Assembly: GCA_029706075.1 (NCBI GenBank)
Contig: JAINUG010000005.1
Span: forward strand, 7,615,001 to 7,679,000
Direction: 5' to 3'
DNA from: Aldrovandia affinis
Taxonomy: Eukaryota; Chordata; Actinopteri; Notacanthiformes; Halosauridae
Length of the DNA: 64,000 nt
Shown: piece by piece, positions 37,802 through 52,500 of the stretch
Layout: each line of letters starts with the position of its first letter
Position numbering within the stretch: the first letter of the stretch is position 1
Made by a program: the position numbers and the translations under genes
Notes under the pieces: generated by a model
Databases searched by the model: none
Seen by the model: the letters and a program-made list of their open reading frames with translations, nothing else
Told to the model about the DNA's origin: nothing

Positions 37802-40800
37802 GTAAGTTACTGTTTAACATATTAATTAGATGGTATTTAAGAAAGTTTATGCACATAATGTATTTCGTTGATATCTAGTTAAAACCGTTTGTTTTAACGA
37901 GTTAGAACAGGTCGTTGTCTGTTCAATTCGAATTGCGCGACTTTGAACTGCAGGTTCACTTCAATTGACGTGATGTAGCAGGTTCTTTGGAAACTTTTAC
38001 AGGATCATACAAAAAGTTATCCCTTAATTGGAAACTGAATCATATACAATATTACCAGTCATTAATCGTAAGCAATGCACTTTAAAAGACACACTAAACA
38101 CTGTACGTTTTTATAAAGCTGTAAATGCGATTGTAATGCATTCCTCCCTGAATTATTTCTAGATTTTGGGCTCTTCGCAGACGTATTTGTTTCATACAGT
38201 TTGCGTTGAATTTATGTGCCATTTTACAAAATGACACCCCTGTAATTGTAGTGATTTTGGGAGAGCTCTACTGGTGCTGGGCAGAACAGAATGCACACAA
38301 AGTTTTGCAGGGGAAACAATGTCGAATTGATATTCAGTTCGCAGCGGGTAGTTGTGCGTGGGGGCAGGCTTTGTGCTCGGCCTGCCCTTTGACAGAGACC
38401 TCGCCACAATCTAACAATGCCAAACCAGAGGTGCTTTTATGCATGCCATTTCAATGCAGAAATCATGCATGCTAATTAAATGGTTACAAAAGGCAATGAC
38501 TGTATCTCTCTTGGGGAGAAAGCATTGATTGACTAGGGGTCCTGCAATTTAAATGTGAAATATATTGACTGTTGTTAGCAGGAAAGAACAGTTCAATACT
38601 CTCACATAGTTATGATTGTCATGTAAATGTGTACTGTTGCTATGCCTCCAATAAAATGCATTAAGGCCACAAGAGAAATAATAGTAATAATTCTAATAAT
38701 AATAATAATGGTAACAAGAGCAGCATAATAATATAATGATTACAATACAAATGATTATGTATTATTATTATTACTACTAATCATAGCAGTAGTTATTTTA
38801 GTTGTAGCAGCAGTAGGCATAGTAGTAGTAGCAGTAGTGTTTAATGATGAAGTGCTATACACCTACATGGCATTAAAGTCTGATTGAGAAGTGGATACCT
38901 TAAACACAGGCTGTGTGTTATTTGTGCTTATTTCTGTATGGCAGTAGTCTGCAATCCAACACTTAATTCAGAGGTCACACTTTTCTGCCTTGGATAGCCT
39001 GAGATTTTAACCCAGAGCTGCCTGCTGCATCCTTTGTGAGTGTTAAATTGAGTCCTCGTTTTGGCACTTTCACTTAGTAGGAGCCTTCAACATTCATTTT
39101 CCCTAATAGTGTCATGCTTTTATTTCTTGACCTCAGCCTGTGGTTTATTACCCCCTTGTTTCCTGTCATTTCTCCTGATTCTGGAACAAGTGCACATGGG
39201 GATCAGCTCAAATGGGGCCACAGCTGCAAATGAAACACATTTTTATGGTGACATCGTCATTGTCTGTTTTCAAAGAGAAGAGAAAGCACCTTTGGCACTT
39301 TAAGACCTTTTTTTTGTTTTTACTTGTATCATGAAGTTAAGATGTGTCCCAATAAGTCCCAATGTGCTCCCGTGTGTGAGAAACAAAGAAGCTGATGGCT
39401 TATTTTCCTTTAAAGGCTCCCATAGCTCCTTTCTGGTAGGTAGAGTAGTTTAATTGACAATTATTTTTTAACCTGTACCCGTAATCAGAGTTTAAATTGA
39501 TTTTTACATTTTGGGGAAAAAGCCAGTAAAAGGTTTGTAAATGAGCCCTAGGATAAGTGTCTAGCTGGACATACCATGGACCCAGCAGTCCAAGGCTCCA
39601 TATAAGACTGGTGTGTAAATGTTTGGGAAGTCCAGCCAAACATTGAATCGAAAATTATCGAATTAGGTGAATTGAAAATGTATGGTTTTTTTTTTTTTTT
39701 TGATTCACCTATATTTTCTTTTTGAACAGAAAAGAATGTTGGGTAGCAGTGATCAAATGTTTGCACAAAAGTGAGAGTAGAGTTTCACATTCGCATGGGT
39801 GACGGATTGGTTTAGCACTTGAGTGTGTAGAGGAACTTTCCAGCCAGAACACACTGATTTTATGCACACACAACTAAAGTAGATGCACCTTGGTGAGGAA
39901 CAGACCTCAGTGAACACCAGCAATACCTCCCTTGCAAAAGTAGACAGTATTTGATTAAGCTTATATAATCCTACTATGGGGTGTAGAATATGTTCAGTTG
40001 TAACATTTATTGTGTTTCTTTATTGAAATAAGTACTTTCCCCATAAATATTTCTAAAAAAAAATAAATAAATAAATAAAGAAATCAAATAGACAATTCAA
40101 AAACAAATAAAATACCAATGTAATGTGCAGAATGGAATGATTTCTTGTTTTGGCTCTTAAAACCTTTTCCTTCAGCGTCTGAAAGAAAGAACAACCTTCA
40201 GTGTAATACTCTTTGCTATTCATGTGGTGTGAGGTGGATAGGCTTAAGCAGTTTCCATAGGTGCTCTTTCTTTCTACTAAATTTGACTGGAGCATTTTAC
40301 GCAACATGCAATGGGGCGTTGGCACTATGTAAACTGTGATTCATATCCTTGGACACACCCTAAAGCAAGGGCCGCTCTGCTGAAGCACTGTGGGCCAGCC
40401 TGTGACAAATCCATGCCTGGCAGGTGTGTTTTTCACTTAGCTGGGAGCAAAGGAGTGGTGCTGCCTGCTGCATGCCGAAGCCTGTCCCTTCTAGATGAAT
40501 GAAGCCTGCTCCACGTCAAGGAACGTGGACTGGGCATGGGCCAGGAGGTGCTAGCTACCGCATGTTTCTGACATGAAGGCCCTGCCTGTGACTCTCTGGT
40601 AGTCACAACTAAAGTCTGCCAAGATTCCTTAGATGTTATAGATTGTCCTTTGTGGCGGAATAGGTTTGTCACTTTAATGATCTTGTAAATGCTGCCAGAA
40701 ACACTGGGAATAGGGGCCCACAGCAGAGACAAACAATTAAATGGCTTGGGTGCAAAAAAAAAGGGCCTTGGCTTTTTAAAATACACTGTCTTGGACAAAA

Positions 40801-43479
40801 CTACCTTAAAGATAAGGTAGACATTTTCTCTTTTTCTCTAGTCAGTGGCCACTGTGAATGACTCACATCGCCTCTGATGTTTATGTATCATTTCCACCAT
40901 GGCATGGGCATGAAATTAAACTTCAAAAATACATATTTAACAAACAAAAAAAAGGTTGTTCTTCAGTTTGGGTAAGAAGCTGCTCATAGCCTCTCAGGGA
41001 CTCAGTATTTAAAAATGATAGATTTGATTTACAATGTATAGCCCCTTTCATACAGTATCCTCAAAGTGTTCTACATAGCTGAAGCACAACAACTTTAACG
41101 GAAATCGCAATACTAAACTGAAAATTTCAGTTCAATGTTAGTTTTTATCATGTGCTTACAGTGTACCCGTTAGCAAGGAAGGGCCCCAATTGTTATCTCA
41201 GAACTTGGTTTTATGAGCTGGGCTGTGTGTGTCTGTTTTATGGACCCACGGGGCTCCTTCCTATTGGTGCAGCAGGTTTGACACACATTTTCAAAGTTTA
41301 AATTCCATTTACCTGAACTCTGTGCTCTTTTACTGCCCCTCCCACCATGATAACCCACACTGAGCCGTTTAGTTGTGACCATTTGAAACTCCTCGGGCTG
41401 TGAGACCTCTTCCCTTTGCAGCACTGCCTGAAACTCCTCGGGCTGTGAGACCTCTTCCCTTTGCAACACTCCCTGAAACTTCTCGGGCTGTGAGACCTCT
41501 TCCCTTTGCAACGCTCCCTGATGGGATAGTGCTGCTGTCTCTGCATGCATGTGGAAAATAAAAAACAATGTCAAAGAGAGATGTCAAATGTGTAACAGGT
41601 TAGCAATCATTTTGTACATAAATCCCTGAAACCTCCAGAGCACCGGCACGTTTTCAGTGTGAAGCACTGGAAGACTGGTGTGGCGGTTGCCTTCCTTCCG
41701 TCTATTCACTCAACTTCCTGTGCTGGAGCCGACACAGGGGCTTGTTGCATGTCTTTCAGTGTTCTCTGGCCTCAGTTGTTGGGAACAGGATTGCACCTTC
41801 ATGATCCCTGAAAAAATGAAATCTGTGCTTCTGCTGTGAGCAGCTGTGGAAGTTCATTGTGTGGTTTCTTTAAACTGAAACCAGGGACAAAGAGTGCTTG
41901 ATTGTACGTGCAAAAACCGTCTGTGTGTTTGTAATGAGATATGTTGGCCGGTGGCAGTTTGTGTCTGTGAAGTGGCGATGGAGGTGGAGTCATGGTGCAG
42001 TGAGATGTGCAAATCTTCACCAACTAAATTTAATCAAAAGGGAGCAGTCGAGTGTGTATAGGCTACTACTTTGACCATTTGAGTCTGTTAGGTATATAAG
42101 CTCTCATTATCTCATAGAACATTGTGGTATTTTTAAATTTGTGTACCCTTTAAATCACCTGGTGTTGTACTCTGAAGTGGTTTACTGTACATGTATCATT
42201 TAGCATATACATATCTCATTTTAAATAAGCCTGGTCAAAGGTCAACAAGCATTTGAAAATGAACCCGTACAAAAGGGTTTTTCTGAACGTAACAGTGACA
42301 TACAAGTCAGTGGGCCTCGCGTTCCAGGCGTATACCTCCACTGTAAGCCTGGCAAAAACAGTGCAGATTAGATTAAACCTGCCCATTTTTAGGGACTTAA
42401 CAAATATTTTCTAACCAATCGCATCAACTAAGTGAAGGCGGGTCCAATGTGAAACCAGTGATTGAAACAAACTACAAGACTCGGGGAAGTGTGTCAAATA
42501 CATCATGCTTCTGCAAACTGCCCTCTGAGAATGTCTAAGCTGCCACATCGCAGGCCTGTCTATCACTGTAAAAGTGCTTTACCCAGATGGTAAGGCTAGA
42601 ATACCTCATCTCTTCAAATCTGACCATCTGGTTCTGAGACTAGGCATGGCCAACCAAACAGATACCCTGGGTTTGGTTTTTATACAGAGGTATTACCACA
42701 GATGCTCTGTACAAAAACAGATGGTGAGTTCTTTCCATCCTCTTTCCACTCCTTTATTCTAGGAGGGTCCGGTTGGTAACAGTAGTTCCCTGTGCTGTCT
42801 GTGTTTCTATGCTAGCTGTGGGTGTTCTGTCTTCAACCACAATCTCTGTGGTACTACTGGTAGATTGCCTGTGAAATGACACTTACTTGGCTCTCAGGAA
42901 AACACGCTGAAGCCCGCGGTAACATGGTTCCCCAGTCGCAGGTCACTGCCGGGTAAGAGCAGCTGTCCTGGCTCTGAGTGCACAGCTGTGGAGAATTGGA
43001 GTACATCTGGAGACGGGAATCGCAGCCAGCACCAGCCACCTATTGTTACTCACCGCAAATGTCTCTGTAATTCAAAGCATGTCGTTCGCTCACATGCACA
43101 TGCACTGCTCTGGCCACCACTTTTACACCCATGTAAACTGTCGGATTCCACTCAATTGAGTTGAGGTCAGCCAGGGTACTGTGGCAAATTATCACCAACC
43201 TTTCGCCTGTCACTTAAAAATTACACAAAGATTTAGATTAGGAAATTGCCACAACAAGAACACACATTTGATTAAGTAATTAAATGGCAACAAACTATTT
43301 GTAGCTTTTTATGTTTTGCAATCCTGTGATTCTCTCCCTAATTATTTTCTGCTCATCCAGACCTTTTGTAAATTCTTGAGATTCTCCCGCATTAAACGCA
43401 TCCCTCTGATGTCTGAATGCTGACGTCTTTGGCGAATATGCCCTGTGCTGGGAGAGCTTCTCGGACACAAGGTCAGGTG

Positions 43480-43512
<33 letters not shown>

Positions 43513-46500
43513 AAAAAAAAAATGAATGCCAGGCATAGTATGTGGCTCTGCAGCATTTCTGTATTAATCCTTTAAGCAGTGATCTCCTTCAAGAGCTTGA
43601 GTGAGGCACAACGTTCAGAGAGGATAGCCTTTCAGTGGTTTCAAAAAGTGTTTTTTACAGAGGGAATGAAATGAATGATTCATGAAAAGGAAATGCAGTT
43701 CTTGCTGCTGAAGCATTTCAGTTCTGTTGTGCTAGAATACAGTTTCATTTGTATCATGTTCTGCTGAATTGCTTTAGAAGTTGAACTCTTCTCACTGACA
43801 TATCTGGAAAACAAGCCTTTGTGTTGTAGGATCTTGGGTGAAGATTTAGGTGGGCAGAGGCAAAGTGGGTGTGGACTGATTTACTGTAGACATTTTCAGG
43901 GTGCAAAATACATTCCCTATATCTGCAGTTATCTTAAAAGTCCTGAACAGTCAGAATCACATTTTTCATCAAATAGGATGATGTTTGGGTGAAGCCAGAT
44001 GAGTGTTGAAAGTTTAAAAACTGACTTTTGTTGGTACGCCAATAAAGCTGGGTCAGGCTCTTCCTTTGTGTATATATTTAAAAATATATATATATAAAGA
44101 CATGGTGTTCCAATCCTATTGGTTGACATGGGAGTATTTGTGACAATTACCACCTGTAAGTGGCATCAGTTCATAAAGGAGGCGCATTTGCATTGTTTAC
44201 TAGCCAGCTGGAAAAAAATAATAATAATTATGGACAGAAATAGGTATTAGCTAGCGTAGTAAAACCTCCCTGTGTTGTGCCTGGATATCAAAAAACAAGT
44301 GTCCTTACCCAATTTACAAAAAAAAGAAAAGGAGCGAGAGAAATGGCTACAAGGTTTGGCACGTCTTCTATTTTAATTATTAATTTATTTTTCTTTCACA
44401 GCAGTTTTTTTCAAAAACACAGGACTTTGAAATTGTTGCTGACATAGGTGAACAGGCAGGTCAAATAAGGTGAGCTCATGAATATTAGCTCCCTGGCCAC
44501 TCAGCCTGCCTTACAGCCTTGCTCTTAGAGATGAGAGATAATTCTGAGCATTTTAATGAGGAAAAACTATTAAGGATTTTTTTGGGACAGTCTAAGGTGT
44601 TTTACATGTGAAGGACTGCAGGACCTTTAAATCATATAGTATATGATCTGAAGTGTATTCCAATTAAGCAAGGAGACATGTTAAAATGTTGCTACAATTA
44701 CTTTTCTGTCTGTCACTTTGATAACATGGCAGGGTGTATCAGCACTGATTAAAATAACTAGCTGCTAAGAGCTGCACTTCACTGTCATTGAAAATGAAAA
44801 TTGTCATAAGCCAAATGTCATGGCTCATCCTGTTCAGGCACTGTTCTAGTGTGTGGATGAGGCCCATGGTCTGGTATCAAATCCAGACTGTGCCAGTGCA
44901 GACTGTAGCCAGCAACCCCACAGGGCGATGCATAATGTGTGAAATGAAGCGACGGCTGTGTGGTGATTATTGGCCATTCCAAAATGAGAGAAAAATGGAA
45001 AAAGCATAAAAAAGCCACCTTCTCATCCCAGTTAATACAGCCTGAAGCCCATTCCTAAATCAGCATTTATTTCGAGTGGTGACATTGCACTTTAATCCAA
45101 TGCGTGATCAATTCTCATGAACTGCACTTGACACTAATGAACATTGTTGAGCTATCCTGACAACACCTTCATAATGCTATTGAGTATGCACACAGCTAGC
45201 GCTGTGACGTCATGTGCAAAATTCGATTGTTGCACTACTTCGTGAGAATCCTTAAGTTCAGCTGCACTGAGAATGAGCCCTGTGGTCGATAGTAGAGAGC
45301 ACCAATGGCACAGAATGCAAGTGGCATATAGTTTAGAGATGAGAAGCTGTGTTTTCTGTTCCCTGATAATGGAAAGCTTGTTATGAGTCCAGTAGATTTC
45401 TGACATAAACAACTTGGTGTGGCACGCAGGCGTCAATGTTGCCCGTCAGGAACTTGCTACATTCTATCGTCGAAAGATTCTCCAATGGACCTTAAGTCAT
45501 GAATAAGGCCATCTTTATCCCTCTCTTCCAGTTTTTTGGTTTCATTTATAAGTTTTGTTTTCAGATCTACATGGTTTTACTGTAGGTTATACATGTACAT
45601 ATGTGTGTGTGTACTGTATAGCACAGACATAAATGGTTATTCATGTAGTACGTATGTTTGCATGTATGTGTGCGAGTACCACATGCATAGATGTATGGTT
45701 CTTTAAGGTGGATGTTTTTATGTATGTATGTATGCATGTATGCATGTATGCATGCATGTACATTGTCATCAGCGTGATTTTATGTTGAAGAGAGGGCAAG
45801 AGGAAGCAGTGTGTGTGAGGTATAGGTAATTGTGGAACAGTTTAGTACTGGTTCCATATCTCTTTCAAGTAATCTCAGAAAGCTGCTGGAAATGAATCGC
45901 TGACAGCCTCAGCTGTCTTCTGTACCTTTAGGTTAAAAGGCTTTGTCAGTAAATGTAGAGAATCAATACACCTACAGTATTTGTGCTCAAATACAGCTGT
46001 GTTGAGAGGCTTTATTGACTCAGATTTGCATGTGGCTGAAGCTTTACGAGGAGGCAGGGAGAAAGGGGGTGGGGGATCACTTTCAACATTCTGACCTCCT
46101 CTCTTCCACTGTAGGGTTTCCTTGTTTGATAAATGAAGGCCCATGACACTTACTGTGGTATCAATGGCAGGTTTACAGTGGAGAGTCTGGAGTTATGTGG
46201 ACAGGGGGAAGAGGGTAAAGGCAGTTTTTCTTTGAGAAAATTCCTACAGCATCTCAAATTGATTGAACGGCCCTACGGATCCCATGATCGCCCATCCAAT
46301 TACCGTCCTTCCAAAGGCCCCTTTTAAAAATGATAAGGAATGTCCCTGGTGTTAAACCATTTTTATATATACCTGGAATTGCTTCATCTATAATAGTTGT
46401 GACATGGCAATGTGTTTAATCTTACTGAGTCAGTGAGCACATTTGTTTTAGTCTGAAGATCAGACTGATGCATATGTGCTGAATTAATATTCATTATAGA

Positions 46501-49500
46501 GAACAATGTGCGCCAAAGTAGGGCCACATTGTGGGCTCTCCACATGCATATTAAGGTTTCATTAATTATAAGTAGATATTTTTCCAGATGACCTTGATGT
46601 TATTACATCTTCACCAAGGACCATTTTATGCCTCTGCATATTTTAGTAGAGGAATAAAACGATTGCCTTAAGGTCCAGCATGGAATGACCCAATCAGATT
46701 TTGCTAAAATAAACCCCATGGTAGGAGTGGGCGCTATACCGGTATGAAAGTGACTACCGGTTCACTACTGTGCCACAATATGGATTTTGCTATACCGTGG
46801 ATACCGTTATATATTCATAAATTCTAATTTGGCATTCATATTGTTTTGTTCAAAATTTCAATTGAGTGATAGTAGTTAGTAGCTACATCTATTTTTTATT
46901 TTAATCTAACCTCCAGGTTCCTACGAAAAAAAGAAGCATGTTAATATGTTGACCTATTTTTTTGAGTGGACGTTTTATGCATTTGTTGCGCGCATGTAGC
47001 AACAAACAAGCGTGCAGACAGCTGCAGTTAGCAGGCAGACTACGTACTAATATTTATAGCCTATTATAAGTGCAAAAGTGAAGAATTGAAAATGAGCGAA
47101 CACGCAGAAAGTGATGTTGCTCAAGAGCAGGATGATGATGAATTGGTTAAAAAGAAAGGGGGCTCCTCTGTCGTTTGGAACTGGTTTGGGTTCAAAATCT
47201 CCGACCTCGACCAACAAACAATACTGTGCAAGTTGTGTCGCCGTGTTGTTTTAGCCAAAGGTGGAAACACCAGCAACCTGTTTACCCACCTGAAAACCAT
47301 GCATGTCCGTGAATATGAGGAATGTACCAGAATGCGTGAAACAGTTAGCCCAGGAGCTCGCCCGAAGACAAGCCAGACCTCCCACTCAGCAATCAATCAA
47401 GTCATCATTCGCTGCCGGTACTCGCTATAACTCTTTCTGGTTATATAAGGTTAAAATACATATTTTGCCTTAACTAATGTCATTTAACTAAGAAGGGCTA
47501 TTAAAATGTGATTCCGATTTTTTTTCTCATATATCGTGATATCATATCGATATCGTCTGGACAGTGGACAATATCGTGATATGAATTTTAGCTCATATCG
47601 CCCACCCCTACCCCATGGGATCAACTAAAGTAAAAAGCATGAGCATAAAAAACATCCTGGGTTCAGGTTTGATACTACAATGTGTAGCACCTTGGTTTGA
47701 ATTATAATTAATAGGATTTTCAAGAAAAACATACCAGGAAACCCTGTATAATTTTTCCAAACTCCAGCCTAACCTAAACTTTGTAGGACAGTGGTTGTCA
47801 ATCCTGGCCCCATGGGACCCCTGTGTATGTTGTTTTTTGTTACAGCCTATCTCTTGGTCAATCAAAGTTATTGCCAACATGTGTTTAGGTTCTTTAAAAA
47901 AAATCCTTAAACTTATTAACACAATACAGGTTTGGCTCATTGCCATTTGCTGTCTTTGAATTATTCCTTTACAACAAATGGTTTAGCTTCAGTGACCAGA
48001 TGTCCACAATTTCAGCAATCAGGACCACACCGATTAAACCTGTCAGTCTATAATTTAATTAATTGTAACCTCTTACTAAAGGTGTTATTTGCCATACAGC
48101 TCATTACAGAAAAATGAGAGCATTAGTTGTTCTGACTGATCAAGTCCTGGGATATGAATATGGGACATTTATTCTTCATGGCATGCATAGCTATTTCTGA
48201 CATAATGTGGCCATAGCCCTTAGAGGTCTTGGGCTATTTTGTCTCGTTGTCGAGGACAAAAGACGGGTCGTCAATTTCGTCGTCAGCATCACTCTCGATG
48301 TCAGACTCTTTACGAATAATTTCTTCAAGTTCGTCATCCTCGACGTACAAAAGCAAGGTTTGTGGTACATTTAGCATTCGCCTCACACCAGGCTCAACTC
48401 GCCTCATTTCTCCTCCACAAAAACTCCAACTCCAACTCCAAAAACTAACTAGGCATTTCTTTCGGTTTCATAATATGACAAAAAAACGCCTAAGATATTC
48501 AAACAAATGCGACGCCTGCCTCATATACTGTATGCGCTTTTACGCATGCGAAATATAATTTTTATATCAAATTAAAATAATATCTCCGTTTTTACTTGGT
48601 CTTTCAACGTAATTAAAAAAACTAGCCTGGGGTTTCAAGCCAGCACTTTCGAGTGAAGTTGACGGCAATGCTCAAAGTGATTTCTTTGTAAAGCTACGGT
48701 GTCTTGAACCAGTTACTGATTTGATCACGCTGGCGTGATCGGCGACTCCTAACTGTTAAGAAGGTAAACCATCCTCCAATAGATCTTGAAAATGTCTAAT
48801 AAGAGCAATTATTAGCTTGCTACAATTAGAGGGTTCTAACTGTGGTTGGAATGAACAACCACACATTTCTTACCTGAATGCCATTTGTCTCACAATTTTT
48901 CCTGATGTAGTATTACATCTTGAATTAAAAGTGGAAGGATGTGTTTGTAATGCTACTAGCCTGGAGCACAGGGGTTATGAACAAGCATGAGGAACATCTA
49001 AATTTTTGTTACAATGGCACATTTGAAACAACACAAAACTTACTTTGCATCTTAATAAGTACAAACCTTACTTAAGTACAAACTGACTTAAAACACAAAA
49101 TGTGAATTACCACTAATGTGAAAATGTGAATGACCACATATAATCATATGTAAAATTATAAATAAATGCTGAAATAAAAGTGTTTTTTTTCAATGCAATC
49201 ACAATTTTTAAATTAATTTTGTGATCAGTTGCAACAGTAGTAACTTTACATTTCAGGATTACTGAAGTCTTCACAGGTCAAATGGTAAATTAAGAAAATT
49301 TGTTTTTGAACTCGGCACACATTTTAATAGCAAAATCTGAGAGGGTTATAGAAAGGTCCAGGTTGAGTTGGCATAGAATGACCCCTTATTAAGACCCACC
49401 TAAACAAGGTTTTTGAGTGGTAAAGAATTCACATGGCTTTGTCAAATTGTGGAAACTGATTTTCATAACCTACACATTTCACAAATCCATAGTACAGCCA

Positions 49501-52500
49501 GGTTTACAAAGTGACCCTGCCCAGGGATGTCACAGGGAGTTGAAGCAAAGCCTGCCAGTAAAGTTTTCTTGAAATGAAGCACCCTTCCCAAAGGAGATTT
49601 TTTTGTTGTTGCAAATTTCACCTTTGAACCAGACAGGAAGTATACTAAGGTTAATTAGTAATAGCTCATACTAAAGTAAACCATGACAGTTGTTGGATAG
49701 TCTACTTGCAGTCTGCTATCATCATCAAACAGAGGGTTTAGTGTGTAAGGGGCGTAAGTGCCATTTTCATAATTTTACAGGAGAGCAAAAACAAAATTGT
49801 AATGATTGTATTTATTTAATTTATAACACCATATACAAACCAGTCATGTTTAAAAAAAAAAGATGACCTTTTATTATTTCAATGTTTAAAAAAAAAAATG
49901 AAAAAAATACATTATGTTATAAGTTATGTAAAAAAGCACTTGCGCCTTTTTCGCGCTGATATTTCACACTGTTTTCTTCATTAAAAAGGACCTAAGTGCT
50001 ATAAAGGAGAACAGTGTAACTTGAACACAGGCATGTTTTCTTTACTTGTAAACACCCAAAAATTATTTTAGCAACTAAATTCAAGAACTTTATAATTTTT
50101 GTTTATTCTTAGTTAATCAACATACTATTTAATTAAAACAATATTTCAATAGTCCTAGTATGCAGTGTGCACAGTTTGACATGTGGAGTGAAGTAATTTC
50201 ATTCTAACCATCAGAAATATTTATATAACAAAAAGAACATTTTTTACAATTTCATATTTTCAGCATTACAGTGCTTTAAGTACAGTATACAGTGCTTTAA
50301 AAACATTCATTTTGCAATGAAATCTTTAATTTTGCAACTTTGAAATCAGCAATCTGCAACTTGCAAAATGCTTTTTTTTCCTTTGAGTTCATCTTACTTT
50401 GCTCAACTACTTGTAGCTGTCTTAAGTGAATTGTGTGAGCCTATTAGGCCTAATTTTTAATGTTAAGAGAGTGGTAGACCTGCTCATAAGCTTGTGGTGT
50501 GCTTCCTTTTAGAACATAAGAACGTAAGAATACATACTGACGAGAATGGGCTGTTCAGCCCATCTAGGCTCGTCATGTCCTAATCTAAAGAGTATCTAGT
50601 ACTGCTTGGACTTGAATAGCCCAAGTGTTTCTGCCTCTACTAAGCTGTTCCAGGCATTGACAACTCTCTGTATAAAGAAAAACGTAATATCTAAAACTAA
50701 ATATCCATGCCAAAATTGTGTTTAACTAATTTCCACCTGTGGCCTCTTGTTCTGCTAACTGAACTTATCTTTACAAATCTTTAGTAGTTCACTTTGTTAA
50801 TCCCTTTTAGGAACCGAAAAACTAAATCAAATCCCCCATAAGTCTCCGTTTGCTAAATGTGAATAGATTGAGTGCCTTAAGTCTATCCTCATAACTTTTA
50901 CCTTTCGTACCAATTTAGTTTTTCTAAAAGCAACTTTTTCAAGAGCTTCTATATCTTTCTTGTAGTGTGGTTCCCGGAACTACACACAGTACTCTAACTG
51001 AGGTCTGACAAAGGCATTATATAACATTAATATAACGTCCTTTTATTTATACTCAATAGTTTTTGCTATGTACCCCAGCATCCTGTTGGCCTTTTTCACT
51101 GCTGTAGCACACTGCTTAGATGCAGATAGACTTTGATCAACTACATTTGAAATGTAACACCTACTCATTTTTCTCCTCCCATAAAATACTCCTGTCTTAT
51201 GTTTTATTTCCCACATGTATAACTTTACATTTAGCAATATTGAATGTCATCTGCCACATTTCTGCCCATTCTTGGATTTTGTTTAAATCATCTTGGATTA
51301 CTTTAGTCGATTCCAAACTGTTTGCCAAACCACCAAGTTTAGTATCATCTGCAAATTTAACTATTTTGCTACTAATGTCCCTATCAGACCATTTATGTAA
51401 ATAAGGAAGAGCAGAGGTCTCAACACCCATCAATGCGGGACTTCACTGCCAACAGCATCTAGGTCAGATACGACCCCTCCTACTGTTTTCCAATGAATTC
51501 ATTTTAACAATGAGCCTCTCGTGTGGTACCTTGTGAAATGTTTTGTGAATGTCCAAATATATAATATCGTAAGCCTGTTTCAGGTCAACACACTTTGTAG
51601 CCTCATCAAAAAAGTCCAGGAGGTTTGTTAGGCATGAAAACTCACCTTGAGAAAACCATGTCAGCTCTCCCTTAAAATACTATTATTTTTCAAGAATGAT
51701 TCCAACTTGTCCCTAATAATACATTCCAATATTTTACATGAGATGCAAGTTAAACTAACAGGCCTATAGTCCCCTGGATCAGTACGGTCCCCCTTCTTAT
51801 ATATTGGAATTATACTACCCTGCTTCCAGTCATTTGGTATTTCTCCAGTGTAAAATTTCAGGGCCTGCTGCCTTATTTGTCTTTAAGTTTGTGTAGTTTT
51901 TCTAGTACTTCTATGTCCCTTATCTCAAAGTCCTCCAAAACATGTAAATTGGCTATATACATTTAGGCATATTTATAACCTCTTCTCTGGTAAAGCTCTC
52001 AACAAAGAAACTGTTGTGTGTTAGCAATATTCTTATTATTGTAAACCAAAGTTCCTTCCTTATTCTTAATGCACTTAACCTCGTCATTTTTGTTGTGTTG
52101 TGTTTGTTCTCTTCTTGTCAGCCATTTTGTCCTAACTGCTGTCAAGTGGGCAGGTCCATAATGCATCAGTGGGAAAATGGTTAGTTTAGTGTGAAATGGG
52201 CGTACTTTTCGCACCAAACTGTGTAAATTTACGCCCTTTTCACACCAAACTTAACACAAGGTTTGAAATGTGTCTTTATGGTTTAAAGCTTTATTTAAAT
52301 ACAGTAAAGCATGATGCACGTGTCCTTTTACCATTATATGGAGCTCATCAAGAGCTTCCCATATATATATATAACTCATTTTTGACCAAAATGTCATTTA
52401 CGTCCCTTACGCACTAAACCCTCAAAACATTTGGTCCACAGGGCCAGTGCGGTAATAAAATGTACAATCATGATTTTTATATTTTAGGTGTACATTAAAT

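Noticed and set aside
47790-48030. Complete hAT MITE beginning cagtggttgtcaatcctggc
   Set aside because: No matching inverted right end or 8-bp duplication could be found.
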